Positions 7,941-15,323 of a DNA stretch of 16,404 bases are shown here, piece by piece. The notes below the pieces were generated by a model. The model did not search any database, was not told the DNA's origin, and saw only the letters and a list, made by a program, of their open reading frames with translations. A program made the translations under genes and the position numbers. The stretch covers positions 1 through 16,404 of the forward strand of contig CAMCIP010000023.1 of the NCBI GenBank assembly GCA_945874855.1. Reading direction: 5' to 3'. This stretch comes from Brevundimonas vancanneytii (GTDB lineage Bacteria > Pseudomonadota > Alphaproteobacteria > Caulobacterales > Caulobacteraceae). Positions within the stretch are counted from its first letter, which is position 1. Each line of letters begins with the position of its first letter.

Positions 7941-8782
7941 CCGACCTGCGCGTCGCCCTGGTCCAGACCACGACGCCCGACGACCCCGTCGCGGGCCTGG
8001 CCCACGTCGCGCCCCTGATCCGCCGCGCGGCCGCGGGCGGGGCCCGGCTGATCCTGACGCCCGAGGGGACCAATCTTCTGGTCCAGGACCGCGCCCGCCG
8101 CGAGACCCTGCTGGCCGACGAGGCCGGGGACGTCGCAGTGCTGGGCCTCCAGGCCCTGGCGGCCGAGCTGAGGGTCCATCTGCTGGTCGGCTCGGTCATC
8201 GTCCGCTCCGGCCATGCCGACGATCCGCGCGCCGCCAACCGCGCCCTGCTGATCGACGACGCCGGCCGGACCGTCGCCCGCTACGACAAGCTGCACGTCT
8301 TCGACGTCGATCTGCCGACCGGCGAGCGCTGGCGTGAAAGCGCCGCCATCCGGCCCGGCGACCGGGCGACGGTGGCCGCCACGCCCTGGGGCGGGTTGGC
8401 CCTGACCGTCTGCTATGACCTGCGCTTCCCGCACCTGTTCCGGGCCCTGGCCCGGGCGGGCGCCGACCTGATCGCCGTGCCCGCCGCCTTCACCGTGCCG
8501 ACCGGCGAGGCGCATTGGCAGGTCCTGCTCCGGGCCCGCGCCATCGAGACCGGCGCCTTCATCCTGGCCCCGGCCCAGGGTGGAACCCACGCCGACGGCC
8601 GGCGCACCTGGGGCCGGTCGATGGTGGTCGGACCGTGGGGCGAGGTGATCGCGGCGCTGGACCACGACCGTCCGGACGTGCTCTTCGCCGATCTGGACCT
8701 GTCGGCCGTCGCCCGCGCGCGCACGGCCGTCCCGCAACTGACCCACGACCGGGACTTTCTCCCGCCCGAACCGATCGCCTGA
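7937..8782 (+). CDS. Nit1/omega-amidase-type carbon-nitrogen hydrolase
   Basis: A 281-residue nitrilase-superfamily amidase with the complete Glu-Lys-Cys triad: Glu43 in ILTPEGTN, Lys118 in RYDKLHVFDV, and Cys159 in LTVCYDLRFPHLFRALA. The HVFDVDLP and VPAAFTVPTGEAHW blocks are typical of the Nit branch (yeast Nit2/mammalian Nit1, deaminated glutathione amidase, and Nit2 omega-amidase) rather than of true nitrilases. The probable role is repair of deaminated glutathione, or hydrolysis of alpha-keto acid amides; the sequence alone does not decide. It overlaps grxC by 4 nt and is followed after one base by the DUF1178 gene, so a glutaredoxin and a candidate glutathione-repair enzyme share one operon. 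Confidence 0.92.
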   Translation: MTDLRVALVQTTTPDDPVAGLAHVAPLIRRAAAGGARLILTPEGTNLLVQDRARRETLLADEAGDVAVLGLQALAAELRVHLLVGSVIVRSGHADDPRAANRALLIDDAGRTVARYDKLHVFDVDLPTGERWRESAAIRPGDRATVAATPWGGLALTVCYDLRFPHLFRALARAGADLIAVPAAFTVPTGEAHWQVLLRARAIETGAFILAPAQGGTHADGRRTWGRSMVVGPWGEVIAALDHDRPDVLFADLDLSAVARARTAVPQLTHDRDFLPPEPIA

Positions 8783-8783
8783 G

Positions 8784-9212
8784 ATGATCCGCTACGCCCT
8801 CCATTGCGACCACGGCCATGAGTTCGAAGCGTGGTTCGGCGCCTCGACCGACTGGGACGACCAGTCGGCGCGGGGCCTTGTCGAATGCCCGGCCTGCGGC
8901 TCGCGACAGGTGTCCAAGCAGATCATGGCCCCGGCCGTGGCTGGGACGAAACGCCGGCCCGCGCCCGATCCCGGGGCGATCCGGTCCATGATGATGCAGG
9001 CGGCGCGCGAGGTCCGCAGCCATGTCGAGGCCAATTTCGACTATGTCGGCGACGCCTTCGCCCGCGAGGCCCGCGACATCCATGAGGGGCGGTCCGAAAA
9101 GCGCGAAATCTACGGCGAGGCCACCGCCGCCGAGGTCAGGGCGCTGAAGGACGACGGCGTGCCCTGCGCCCCCCTGCCGTCGCTCCCGCCCGACCCGGCA
9201 AAGCTGAACTGA
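8784..9212 (+). CDS. DUF1178 zinc-ribbon protein
   Basis: A 142-residue protein of the DUF1178 family, function unknown. The N-terminus MIRYALHCDHGHEFEAWFGAS carries Cys8 and His10/His12, and residues 35-39 are CPACG: together a likely FmdB-like zinc ribbon. A middle part rich in charged helices (MMMQAAREVRSHVEANFDYV, residues about 68-87) leads to FAREARDIHEG and IYGEATAAEVRALKDDGV, which are conserved family blocks. It starts one base after the nitrilase stop, the usual arrangement in alphaproteobacteria. Confidence 0.93.
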   Translation: MIRYALHCDHGHEFEAWFGASTDWDDQSARGLVECPACGSRQVSKQIMAPAVAGTKRRPAPDPGAIRSMMMQAAREVRSHVEANFDYVGDAFAREARDIHEGRSEKREIYGEATAAEVRALKDDGVPCAPLPSLPPDPAKLN

Positions 9213-9215
9213 GCC

Positions 9216-9974
9216 ATGAGCGGCGACGCCTATCGCGAGGTCGCGCCGCCGCCGTCCCTCGCCCCCTTCGTCCGCACCCTGTGGACCTATTCCGCGGGGA
9301 CGCCCTCGGGCGAGGTCCAGCGCATCGCTCCGGACGGCTGTCCCGAACTGATCGTGCATCGCGCGGTCCCCTATGAGGAACAGGGGCCTGACGGGCTGTG
9401 GCGGCCTCAGCCAATGGCGGTCTTCGCCGGGCAGCTGACGCGGCCGCTGGCCCTGCGCCCGGCCGGGCCCGTCGACCTGATCGCCGTCCGCTTTCACCCC
9501 GACGGGGCCCGCGACTGGCTGGGCCGGCCCCTGGTCGAGGTCACCGATCGCCGGCTGGACGTCACGGATCGACGCCTGCCCCACGACCTCGACGCGCTCG
9601 TGGCCCGGCTCGACGGCAGTCGGGTCCGGGACGGCTGGGGCGTCGACGCCGCGGTTCGCGCCGCCATCGAAGGCGCAGAGGTCGGCAGGGATCCCGCACG
9701 TCGCCGGGCGCTGCAGCGGCGGTTCCGCGAGCGGGTCGGCGTCCCGCTGCAGACCCTGAGGTCCATCGCCCGGTTCCGCCGCGTGTTCGACCACGCCGCC
9801 GTGCCCGACGCCGGCGCCGGGGCCTGGCTCGCCGCGGGACTGGATGCCGGCTATTTCGACCAGCCCCAGCTGGCCCGCGACTTTCGGCGTTTCCTCGGCT
9901 GCACGGCGACCGCCTGGGCGCGCGAACAGGTCGAACTGGCCCGCGCCCTCGCGTCGTCATCCTACAAGACCTGA
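9216..9974 (+). CDS. AraC-family transcriptional regulator with DUF6597-type N-terminus
   Basis: A 252-residue regulator. Residues 1-125 match the DUF6597 sensing region: APFVRTLWTY, RIAPDGCPELIVH, FAGQLTRPLAL and LIAVRFHPDGARDWLG. The AraC HTH region lies at about 140-245: RRALQRRFRERVGVPLQ, then LRSIARFRRVFDH, WLAAGLDAGYFDQPQLARDF and RRFLGCTATAW. The first HTH, between DAAVRAAIEG and LQRRF, appears about seven residues shorter than usual, so its first recognition helix may be degenerate. It starts 3 nt after DUF1178 and lies 47 nt before the DUF6265 gene, which it may control. Effector unknown. Confidence 0.88.
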   Translation: MSGDAYREVAPPPSLAPFVRTLWTYSAGTPSGEVQRIAPDGCPELIVHRAVPYEEQGPDGLWRPQPMAVFAGQLTRPLALRPAGPVDLIAVRFHPDGARDWLGRPLVEVTDRRLDVTDRRLPHDLDALVARLDGSRVRDGWGVDAAVRAAIEGAEVGRDPARRRALQRRFRERVGVPLQTLRSIARFRRVFDHAAVPDAGAGAWLAAGLDAGYFDQPQLARDFRRFLGCTATAWAREQVELARALASSSYKT

Positions 9975-10021
9975 GCGCTGCGACGGGCCCATGCAGGGGG
10001 CCGGACCTCAAGGAGCCGCCG

Positions 10022-10495
10022 ATGATCGCCCTCGCCGCCGCCCTCGCCGCCCTGCCCTTCCAGCTCCTCGGCGGACAGGTCCCGTCCGACCCCGACATGG
10101 GCTGGCTGTCGGGCTACTGGCTGTCCTGCGCCGACGGCCGCGAGGTGTCCGAGACCTGGAGCGATCCGCGGGGCGGCCTGATGGTCGGACACGGCCTGAC
10201 GCTGTCGGCGCGGGGCCGCGTCGCCTTTGAGGTCTTCCGCATCGGGCCCCATGCGGGCAGCGTCGCCTATTTCGCCCAGCCGGGCGGGCGCGAGGCCACC
10301 GTCTTTCCCGCCCTCGAGGTCGGGGCGAACCGGGTGGTCTTCGAGAACCCGGCCCACGACTTTCCCCGGCGCATCGCCTATGCGCGCGAGGGCGACGTGC
10401 TGACGGCGCGCATCGAGGGCACGATGGACGGGCGGGTCCAGGCGATGGAGTGGCGCTATCGGGCGGCCGGGCTCAACGCCCGCTGCCCGGCCTGA
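10022..10495 (+). CDS. DUF6265 exported protein
   Basis: A 157-residue protein with a short signal-peptide-like N-terminus (MIALAAALAALPFQLLGG), then the DUF6265 pattern: MGWLSGYWLSC, SETWSDPRGGLMVGHG, VAFEVFRIG, FENPAHDFPRRIAY and LTARIEGTMDG. These proteins have no settled function and are predicted to form a lipocalin-like beta barrel. AAGGAG at 10010-10015 supports the ATG at 10022. It probably shares a transcript with the AraC regulator upstream. Confidence 0.85.
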   Translation: MIALAAALAALPFQLLGGQVPSDPDMGWLSGYWLSCADGREVSETWSDPRGGLMVGHGLTLSARGRVAFEVFRIGPHAGSVAYFAQPGGREATVFPALEVGANRVVFENPAHDFPRRIAYAREGDVLTARIEGTMDGRVQAMEWRYRAAGLNARCPA

Positions 10496-10500
10496 GCCGG
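10487..10500. terminator. Weak hairpin between convergent genes
   Basis: CCGGC-CTGA-GCCGG, a 5-bp stem whose loop contains the DUF6265 stop codon, lies in the 10-nt gap before the convergent lipoprotein gene. There is no T-run on either side, so any terminator role (for both directions) is tentative. Confidence 0.28.
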
Positions 10501-10505
10501 TCGCC

Positions 10506-10733
10506 TCAGTCGCGGGTGCGGGTCCAGCCCTTTTCGGACATGCACTGGATGAAGGCGGTGGTGCCTTCGCCGCGGCCGGCGCGGTCGCGGCACTGTTCGC
10601 GCGCGGCGTCGAGCGGCTGGGCGCCGGAGCCGGTCCAGCCGTAATCGTCGCCGTCCGCGTCGATCACGGTCACGCAGGCGGAGGTGGCGAGGGCAGCAGC
10701 GGCAAGGGCGAGAAGAGTCAGCTTCCGGGTCAT
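10506..10733 (-). CDS. Small lipoprotein of unknown function
   Basis: A 75-residue protein. The signal peptide MTRKLTLLALAAAALATSAC ends in a lipobox with Cys20, so it should be lipid-anchored. The mature part contains an acidic DADGDDYGW turn and then a helix with two cysteines (EQCRDRAGRGE and AFIQCMSEKGW), which could form a disulphide. GGAG lies about 8 nt before the ATG. I do not recognise the family beyond a general small periplasmic lipoprotein. Confidence 0.82.
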   Translation of the reverse strand: MTRKLTLLALAAAALATSACVTVIDADGDDYGWTGSGAQPLDAAREQCRDRAGRGEGTTAFIQCMSEKGWTRTRD

Positions 10734-10828
10734 GTAGGCACTCCGTTTCGGGGTATGGCCCTACTTTCCATGGTCGGGCTGACCCGTCCCGTTACAAGAC
10801 GGAAAGCTGGATTAAATCGCCGTAGGGT

Positions 10829-11623
10829 TCAGTCCCGCGTCGCGGTCATGAAGAAGTTCACGTCCGCGTCCCCGCCCTGGTCCCAGCGATCGGCGAGGGG
10901 ATCATAGGACACCCCGAACGGACCCCGGACCTCCAGCCCCGTGCCGTCCAGCATCGCCCGGATCTCGTCCGGCTTCAGGAACTGGTTCCAGTCGTGGGTC
11001 CCCGCCGGCACCCAGCGCAGCACATATTCGGCCATCACCTTGCCCAGGGCGAGCGACTTCAGCGTCCGGTTCAGCGTGGCCACGACCAGCAGGCCGCCGG
11101 GCGCGACCATGGACGCGCAGGTCTTCAGAAAGACCTCGGGCTCGACCACATGCTCGACGATCTCCAGCGCCAGCACGACATCCCAGGTCCGCCCCCCGGC
11201 GGCCATCTGCTCGGCCGTGGCGGCGCGGTAGGTGATCTCCAGCCCCATGGTCTCCGCATGGGCCCGCGCCGTGCCGACGTTCTCGGCCGAGGCGTCCACG
11301 CCCGTGACCGCAAACCCCAGCCGCCGCATCGGCTCGGCGATCAGCCCGCCGCCGCAGCCCACATCGATCAGCGTCAGGCCTTCGAAAGCTGCGCGCGTCC
11401 GCGAATCGCGCACGAACCGCTCGGCGAACCGGTCGCGCAGAAACGCCAGCCGCGCCGGATTGAACCGGTGCAGCGGCGCGAACGGCCCCCTCGGGTCCCA
11501 CCATTCGGCCGCCTGGGCCGAGAACCGCGCCACATCGGCCGGATCGATGGAGGGGCCCGCGGCGCCGCCCGCGTCCTCGCTTTGGGGATTGCGCGCCCCG
11601 GACCTGTCGCTAGAACCGATCAT
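10829..11623 (-). CDS. ubiG: Ubiquinone biosynthesis O-methyltransferase UbiG
   Basis: UbiG carries out both O-methylations of ubiquinone synthesis at the inner membrane. With the ATG at 11623-11621 the protein has 264 residues. The family start is seen at about 27-62 (DPADVARFSAQAAEWWDPRG, then FAPLHRFNPARLAFLRD). SAM motif I IDVGCGGG is at 86-93, and the acidic end of strand 2 (VTGVDAS) has Asp110. VLALEIVEHV and then GTHDWNQFLKPDEI are typical. The first ~25 residues are not conserved in the family. It is divergent from lysC with 57 nt between start codons. The long frame continuing upstream of this start runs antisense to lysC and is a shadow. Confidence 0.96.
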   Translation of the reverse strand: MIGSSDRSGARNPQSEDAGGAAGPSIDPADVARFSAQAAEWWDPRGPFAPLHRFNPARLAFLRDRFAERFVRDSRTRAAFEGLTLIDVGCGGGLIAEPMRRLGFAVTGVDASAENVGTARAHAETMGLEITYRAATAEQMAAGGRTWDVVLALEIVEHVVEPEVFLKTCASMVAPGGLLVVATLNRTLKSLALGKVMAEYVLRWVPAGTHDWNQFLKPDEIRAMLDGTGLEVRGPFGVSYDPLADRWDQGGDADVNFFMTATRD

Positions 11624-11680
11624 CGCCGGACGAATGGACCGACCGGCCCCCGCCCGCAAGACGGAGCCCCCCGTTTCACG

Positions 11681-12940
11681 ATGACGCGCCTGGTGATGAA
11701 GTTCGGCGGCACGTCGATGGGCGATCTGGACCGCATCCGCCGCGCCGCCCGCCTGGTCGCCGCCGAGGTCCACGCGGGACGTCAGGTCGCCGTCGTCGTC
11801 TCGGCCATGGCGGGCAAGACCAATGAGCTGGTGGCCTGGACCGACGGGGCCGGCCGCCCGGCCGCCGACATCCCCCTGTCCGACGACGAGTACGACGTCG
11901 TCGTCGCCTCGGGCGAACAGGTCACCTCGGGCCTGCTGGCCCTGACCCTGCGCAACATGGGCGTGCCGGCCCGATCCTGGATGGGATGGCAGATCCCCAT
12001 CCTGACCGACGACGCCCACGGCCGGGCCCGGATCGAGGACGTGCCGGGCGAGGTGCTGGGCGCCGCCGTCGACGCCGGGGAGGTCGCCGTGGTGCCGGGC
12101 TTCCAGGGCGTCAGCCGCGACGGCCGCATCACCACCCTGGGGCGCGGCGGGTCCGACACCTCGGCCGTAGCCGTGGCCGCGGCACTGGCCTGTCCCTGCG
12201 ACATCTACACCGACGTCGACGGCGTCTACACCACCGATCCTCGCGTCGAGAGCCGGGCCCGCCGTCTGGAAAAGATCTCCTATGAGGAGATGCTGGAGAT
12301 GGCCTCGCTCGGGGCCAAGGTGCTGCAGACCCGTTCGGTCGAACTGGCCATGGCCAAGCGCGTGCCGGTGCGCGTCCTGTCCAGCTTCATCGAACCCGAC
12401 GAAAACGGCGTCCTGCCCGCCAAGTCCGGCACCCTGATCTGCGACGAGGAGGAAATCGTGGAAAAACGCATCGTGTCCGGCGTGACCATGAGCCGCGACG
12501 AGGCCCGCATCACCCTGCTGGGCCTGTCGGACCGCACCGAGAGCCCGGCCGAGGTCTTCACCCTGCTGGCCGAGGCGGGGGTCAATGTCGACATGATCGT
12601 CCAGAGCCAGTCGCGCACCGAGGGCGCGGTCAACCTGACCTTCACCACCGGGCGCCGCGACGCCCAGCGCGCGGCCGAGCTGATGCGCGGGGCCCAGGGC
12701 GCGCTCGCCTTCGAGCAGCTGCGCGTCGACGAGGACGTGGCCAAGGTCTCCGTCGTCGGCGTCGGCATGCGCAGCCACGCCGGCGTGGCCCAGACCATGT
12801 TCCGGGCCCTGGCCGACAAGGGCGTCAAATTCCAGGCCATCTCCACCTCGGAGATCAAGATCAGCGTCCTGATCGACGCCGCCTATGCCGAGCTGGCCGT
12901 GCGGGCCCTGCATTCGGCCTACGGGCTGGACGCGGTATAG
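11681..12940 (+). CDS. lysC: Aspartate kinase LysC (ACT-domain type)
   Basis: Aspartate kinase phosphorylates aspartate, the entry step to lysine, threonine, methionine and meso-diaminopimelate. The protein has 419 residues. The kinase domain (1 to about 250) opens with LVMKFGGTSMG and contains VASGEQVTSGLLA, the GRGGSDTSAVAVAAAL loop and DIYTDVDGVYTTDPR. Two ACT domains follow from about 264: ITLLGLSDRTESPAEVF and NVDMIVQSQSR, then KVSVVGVGMRSHAGVAQTMF and AISTSEIKISVLI. This layout is that of feedback-regulated aspartokinases in which lysine and/or threonine bind the ACT region. A strong internal SD and GTG start at 12447-12460 would give a separate ACT-only subunit. ptsP follows 38 nt downstream. 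Confidence 0.97.
   Translation: MTRLVMKFGGTSMGDLDRIRRAARLVAAEVHAGRQVAVVVSAMAGKTNELVAWTDGAGRPAADIPLSDDEYDVVVASGEQVTSGLLALTLRNMGVPARSWMGWQIPILTDDAHGRARIEDVPGEVLGAAVDAGEVAVVPGFQGVSRDGRITTLGRGGSDTSAVAVAAALACPCDIYTDVDGVYTTDPRVESRARRLEKISYEEMLEMASLGAKVLQTRSVELAMAKRVPVRVLSSFIEPDENGVLPAKSGTLICDEEEIVEKRIVSGVTMSRDEARITLLGLSDRTESPAEVFTLLAEAGVNVDMIVQSQSRTEGAVNLTFTTGRRDAQRAAELMRGAQGALAFEQLRVDEDVAKVSVVGVGMRSHAGVAQTMFRALADKGVKFQAISTSEIKISVLIDAAYAELAVRALHSAYGLDAV
12447..12460 (+). promoter_or_regulatory. Internal ribosome-binding site and GTG start in lysC (candidate beta subunit)
   Basis: AGGAGG at 12447-12452 is followed after 5 nt by an in-frame GTG (12458-12460, Val260). Starting here would give a 160-residue product made of the two ACT domains, the size range of the beta subunits made from internal starts in Bacillus subtilis LysC and Corynebacterium glutamicum Ask. 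The codons GAG-GAG could produce the SD-like run by chance. Confidence 0.4.
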
Positions 12941-12952
12941 ACATCATCGGTG

Positions 12953-12978
12953 CGCCCCTGCGGCGCGACGGAGGGGCG
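12953..12978 (+). promoter_or_regulatory. Hairpin covering the ptsP Shine-Dalgarno
   Basis: CGCCCCT (12953-12959) pairs perfectly with AGGGGCG (12972-12978) across a 12-nt loop. The 3' arm contains most of the GGAGGGG ribosome-binding site and ends at the base before the ptsP ATG. If it forms in the mRNA it would hide the ribosome-binding site. Confidence 0.4.
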
Positions 12979-15249
12979 ATGCCCATAGGCGCCGGCATTG
13001 CGACGAGGGGGCCCCGCAACCTCCTGCGTCAGATCCGCGAGGCGATGGCCGGCGCGTCGCCGGCGCAGGAGCGCCTGGACAAGGTCGTGCGCATCATCGC
13101 CCAGTCGATGGTGGCCGAGGTCTGCTCCATCTATCTGCGGCGCGGATCCGGCGAGCTGGAGCTGTTCGCCACCGAGGGCCTGAACCGCGAGGCCGTCCAC
13201 GCCACCCGCCTGCGTCCCGGCGAGGGGCTGGTCGGCGAGGTGGCGCGTATGGCCCAGCCCATCAGCCTGTCCGACGCCCCGGCCCACCCGGCCTTCTCCT
13301 ATCGGCCGGAGACGGGCGAGGACCCCTATCACGCCTTCCTCGGCGCCCCCCTGCTGCGCGGCGGCCGGGCCATCGGCGTGCTGGTCGTCCAGAACCGGGC
13401 CGAGCGCCGCTATGACGAGGACGAGGTCGAGGACATCCAGACCATCGCCATGGTCCTGGCCGAGACCGTCGCCTCGGGCGAACTTCTGGCCCAGGACGAG
13501 CTGCGCGACATCGAGGTGGCCCCCCACCGGCCCGAACGGCTGAAGGGCCAGCGCTTCTCCGAGGGCCTCGCCTTCGGCCATGTCGTCCTGCACGAGGCGC
13601 CCCTGCCGCCGGAACGGCTTCTGGCCGAAAACCAGCAGGTCGAGGAAATCCGCCTGCGTGAGGCCCTGATCGCGCTCAAGGCCGACGTCGACCACATGCT
13701 GGAAGGCGGCCTCGGCAATCTGGCCGGCCCCTCGTTCGAGGTGCTGGAGACCTATCGCATGTTCGCCGACGACCGGGGCTGGAACCGGTCGCTGGAAGAA
13801 GCCGTCAAGAACGGCCTGACCGCCGAGGCCGCCGTCGACCGCGTGCGCAACGAGCACCGCGCCCGCTTTGCCCAGGCCCGCGACCCCTACATCAAGGAAC
13901 GGCTGCACGATTTCGAGGACCTGGCCAACCGGCTGTTGCGCATCCTGGCCGGCGACAAGCCGGGCGACCGCGACCTGCCCGACGACGCCATCCTGGTGGC
14001 CCGCAACCTCGGTCCTGCCGACCTGCTGGAATATCCGCGCCACAAGCTGAAGGGTCTGCTGCTCGAGGAGGGCTCGGCTGCCAGCCATGCCGCCATCGTC
14101 GCCCGCGCCCTGCAGATCCCCTGCGTCGGCCGGCTGATGGGGCTGCGCGACCGCCTGTCCGAAGGCGATCTGGTCATCGCCGACGGCGAGACGGCCGAGG
14201 CCCATCTCCGTCCGCGTCCGGACATGCTGCAGGCGGTGCAGTCGCGCATGGCCGTGCGCGACCAGCGCCGGGCCGAGTTCACCCGCCTGCGCGACGTTCC
14301 CGCCATCACCCTCGACGGCACGCGCGTCACCCTGCTGACCAATGCCGGCCTGGCGGTCGACCTCGAGAATCTGGATGAGACGGGGGCGGAGGGCATCGGC
14401 CTGTTCCGGACCGAATTCCAGTTCATGGTCTCGGATGCCCTGCCGCGCCTTGACGTCCAGACCGACCTCTATCGCCTGGTGCTCGACGCCGCAGGCGACC
14501 GGCCGGTGACCTTCCGCACCCTGGATGTCGGCGGCGACAAGGTGCTGCCCTATCTGGACCAGGCGCGCGAGGAGAACCCGGCCCTGGGCCGCCGCGCCAT
14601 CCGTCTGGGTCTGGACCGGCCGGCCCTGCTGCGCATGCAGCTGCGCGCCCTGCTGGCCGCCGGCGCCGGGCGCGAGCTGCGCGTCATGTTCCCGATGATC
14701 GCCACGGTCGACGAGTTCCGCGCCGCGCGCGAGCTGGTCGACGCCGAGTGCGACTGGGCCCGGCGTCGCGGCCGCGCCCTGCCCCAGGTGCTGCGCATCG
14801 GGGCCATGGTCGAATGCCCCTCGCTCCTGTGGCATCTTGACGCCCTGCTGCCGCTCACGGACTTCATCTCCGTGGGCACCAACGACCTGCTCCAGTACAT
14901 GTTCGCCGCCGACCGGACCAATCCGCTGGTCTCGGAGCGCTATGATCCCCTGTCGCCGCCCGCGCTCCGGGCCCTGGCCGAAATCCAGCGCAAATGCGTC
15001 GACACCGGCACGCCCGTCTCGGTCTGCGGCGAGCTGGCCGGCCGGCCGCTGGAAGCCTTCGCCCTGCTGACCCTCGGCTTCCACCGCCTGTCCGCCCCGG
15101 CCGGCGGCGTGGGTCCGGTCAAGCGGATGATCCTGTCGGCCGACCTGGGACCCGCGAAGCGCGCCATGACCAGCCTGCTGGCCTCCTCGGCCGGTTCCGT
15201 CCGTAACGAGATCGAATCCCTGGCCCGCAAGTTGAACGTCGCTCTCTGA
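12979..15249 (+). CDS. ptsP: Phosphoenolpyruvate-protein phosphotransferase PtsP (EI-Ntr)
   Basis: EI-Ntr takes phosphate from PEP and passes it to NPr and then EIIA-Ntr, a regulatory chain for nitrogen, potassium and stress responses. The protein has 756 residues: an N-terminal GAF domain at about 25-170 (VRIIAQSMVAEVCSIYLRR, GEGLVGEVA, FLGAPLLRGGRAIGVLVVQN), then the enzyme I region. The phosphorylated histidine is His370 in EGSAASHAAIVARALQIPCVG. The PEP-binding barrel follows with GIGLFRTEFQF, TLDVGGDK, MFPMIATVDE, VGTNDLLQYMFAADR and the catalytic Cys683 in VSVCGELAGRP. The GAF domain is expected to sense glutamine or another nitrogen signal. The ATG at 12979 fits the usual short N-terminus before the GAF. 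Confidence 0.97.
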   Translation: MPIGAGIATRGPRNLLRQIREAMAGASPAQERLDKVVRIIAQSMVAEVCSIYLRRGSGELELFATEGLNREAVHATRLRPGEGLVGEVARMAQPISLSDAPAHPAFSYRPETGEDPYHAFLGAPLLRGGRAIGVLVVQNRAERRYDEDEVEDIQTIAMVLAETVASGELLAQDELRDIEVAPHRPERLKGQRFSEGLAFGHVVLHEAPLPPERLLAENQQVEEIRLREALIALKADVDHMLEGGLGNLAGPSFEVLETYRMFADDRGWNRSLEEAVKNGLTAEAAVDRVRNEHRARFAQARDPYIKERLHDFEDLANRLLRILAGDKPGDRDLPDDAILVARNLGPADLLEYPRHKLKGLLLEEGSAASHAAIVARALQIPCVGRLMGLRDRLSEGDLVIADGETAEAHLRPRPDMLQAVQSRMAVRDQRRAEFTRLRDVPAITLDGTRVTLLTNAGLAVDLENLDETGAEGIGLFRTEFQFMVSDALPRLDVQTDLYRLVLDAAGDRPVTFRTLDVGGDKVLPYLDQAREENPALGRRAIRLGLDRPALLRMQLRALLAAGAGRELRVMFPMIATVDEFRAARELVDAECDWARRRGRALPQVLRIGAMVECPSLLWHLDALLPLTDFISVGTNDLLQYMFAADRTNPLVSERYDPLSPPALRALAEIQRKCVDTGTPVSVCGELAGRPLEAFALLTLGFHRLSAPAGGVGPVKRMILSADLGPAKRAMTSLLASSAGSVRNEIESLARKLNVAL

Positions 15250-15260
15250 CGCGTCCCGCT

Positions 15261-15273
15261 CCGGCACAGCCGG
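15261..15273 (+). terminator. Weak hairpin after ptsP
   Basis: CCGGC-ACA-GCCGG, a perfect 5-bp stem with a 3-nt loop, lies 11 nt after the ptsP stop. No T-run follows, so this is at best a pause or a Rho-assisted end. Confidence 0.28.
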
Positions 15274-15282
15274 GCAGCGTCG

Positions 15283-15320
15283 TTAACGAATGTTGAACGG
15301 GCGGCTTTTATGGGTTATCC
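15283..15320 (+). promoter_or_regulatory. Candidate CtrA-regulated promoter for the RodZ-like gene
   Basis: TTAA-N7-TGAAC at 15283-15298 differs by one base from the CtrA consensus TTAA-N7-TTAAC. Its second half overlaps TTGAAC (15293-15298), a -35-like element, followed after 16 nt by TTATCC (15315-15320), a weak -10. The 195-nt gap between ptsP and the ATG at 15445 is otherwise without a gene. Overlap of a CtrA box with the -35 is seen at Caulobacter promoters that CtrA activates. Confidence 0.42.
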
Positions 15321-15323
15321 ACA
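15315..15323 (+). promoter_or_regulatory. DnaA box (perfect TTATCCACA)
   Basis: A perfect match to the consensus 9-mer DnaA box lies in the gap between ptsP and the RodZ-like gene, overlapping the candidate -10. A single site is not an origin, but DnaA also acts as a transcription factor in Caulobacter. Confidence 0.5.

Noticed and set aside
10734..10828. Gap between the small lipoprotein and ubiG as a site of a small RNA or terminator
   Set aside because: It is locally richer in A/T, but no good hairpin with T-run or convincing promoter pair was found.
11624..12913. Upstream extension of the ubiG frame to 694 codons
   Set aside because: The extension is antisense to lysC; UbiG has its normal length from the ATG at 11623.
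12919..15267. A 782-codon open frame on the minus strand over ptsP
   Set aside because: Antisense shadow of EI-Ntr, rich in Gly/Ala/Gln/Asp repeats and with no recognisable domain.
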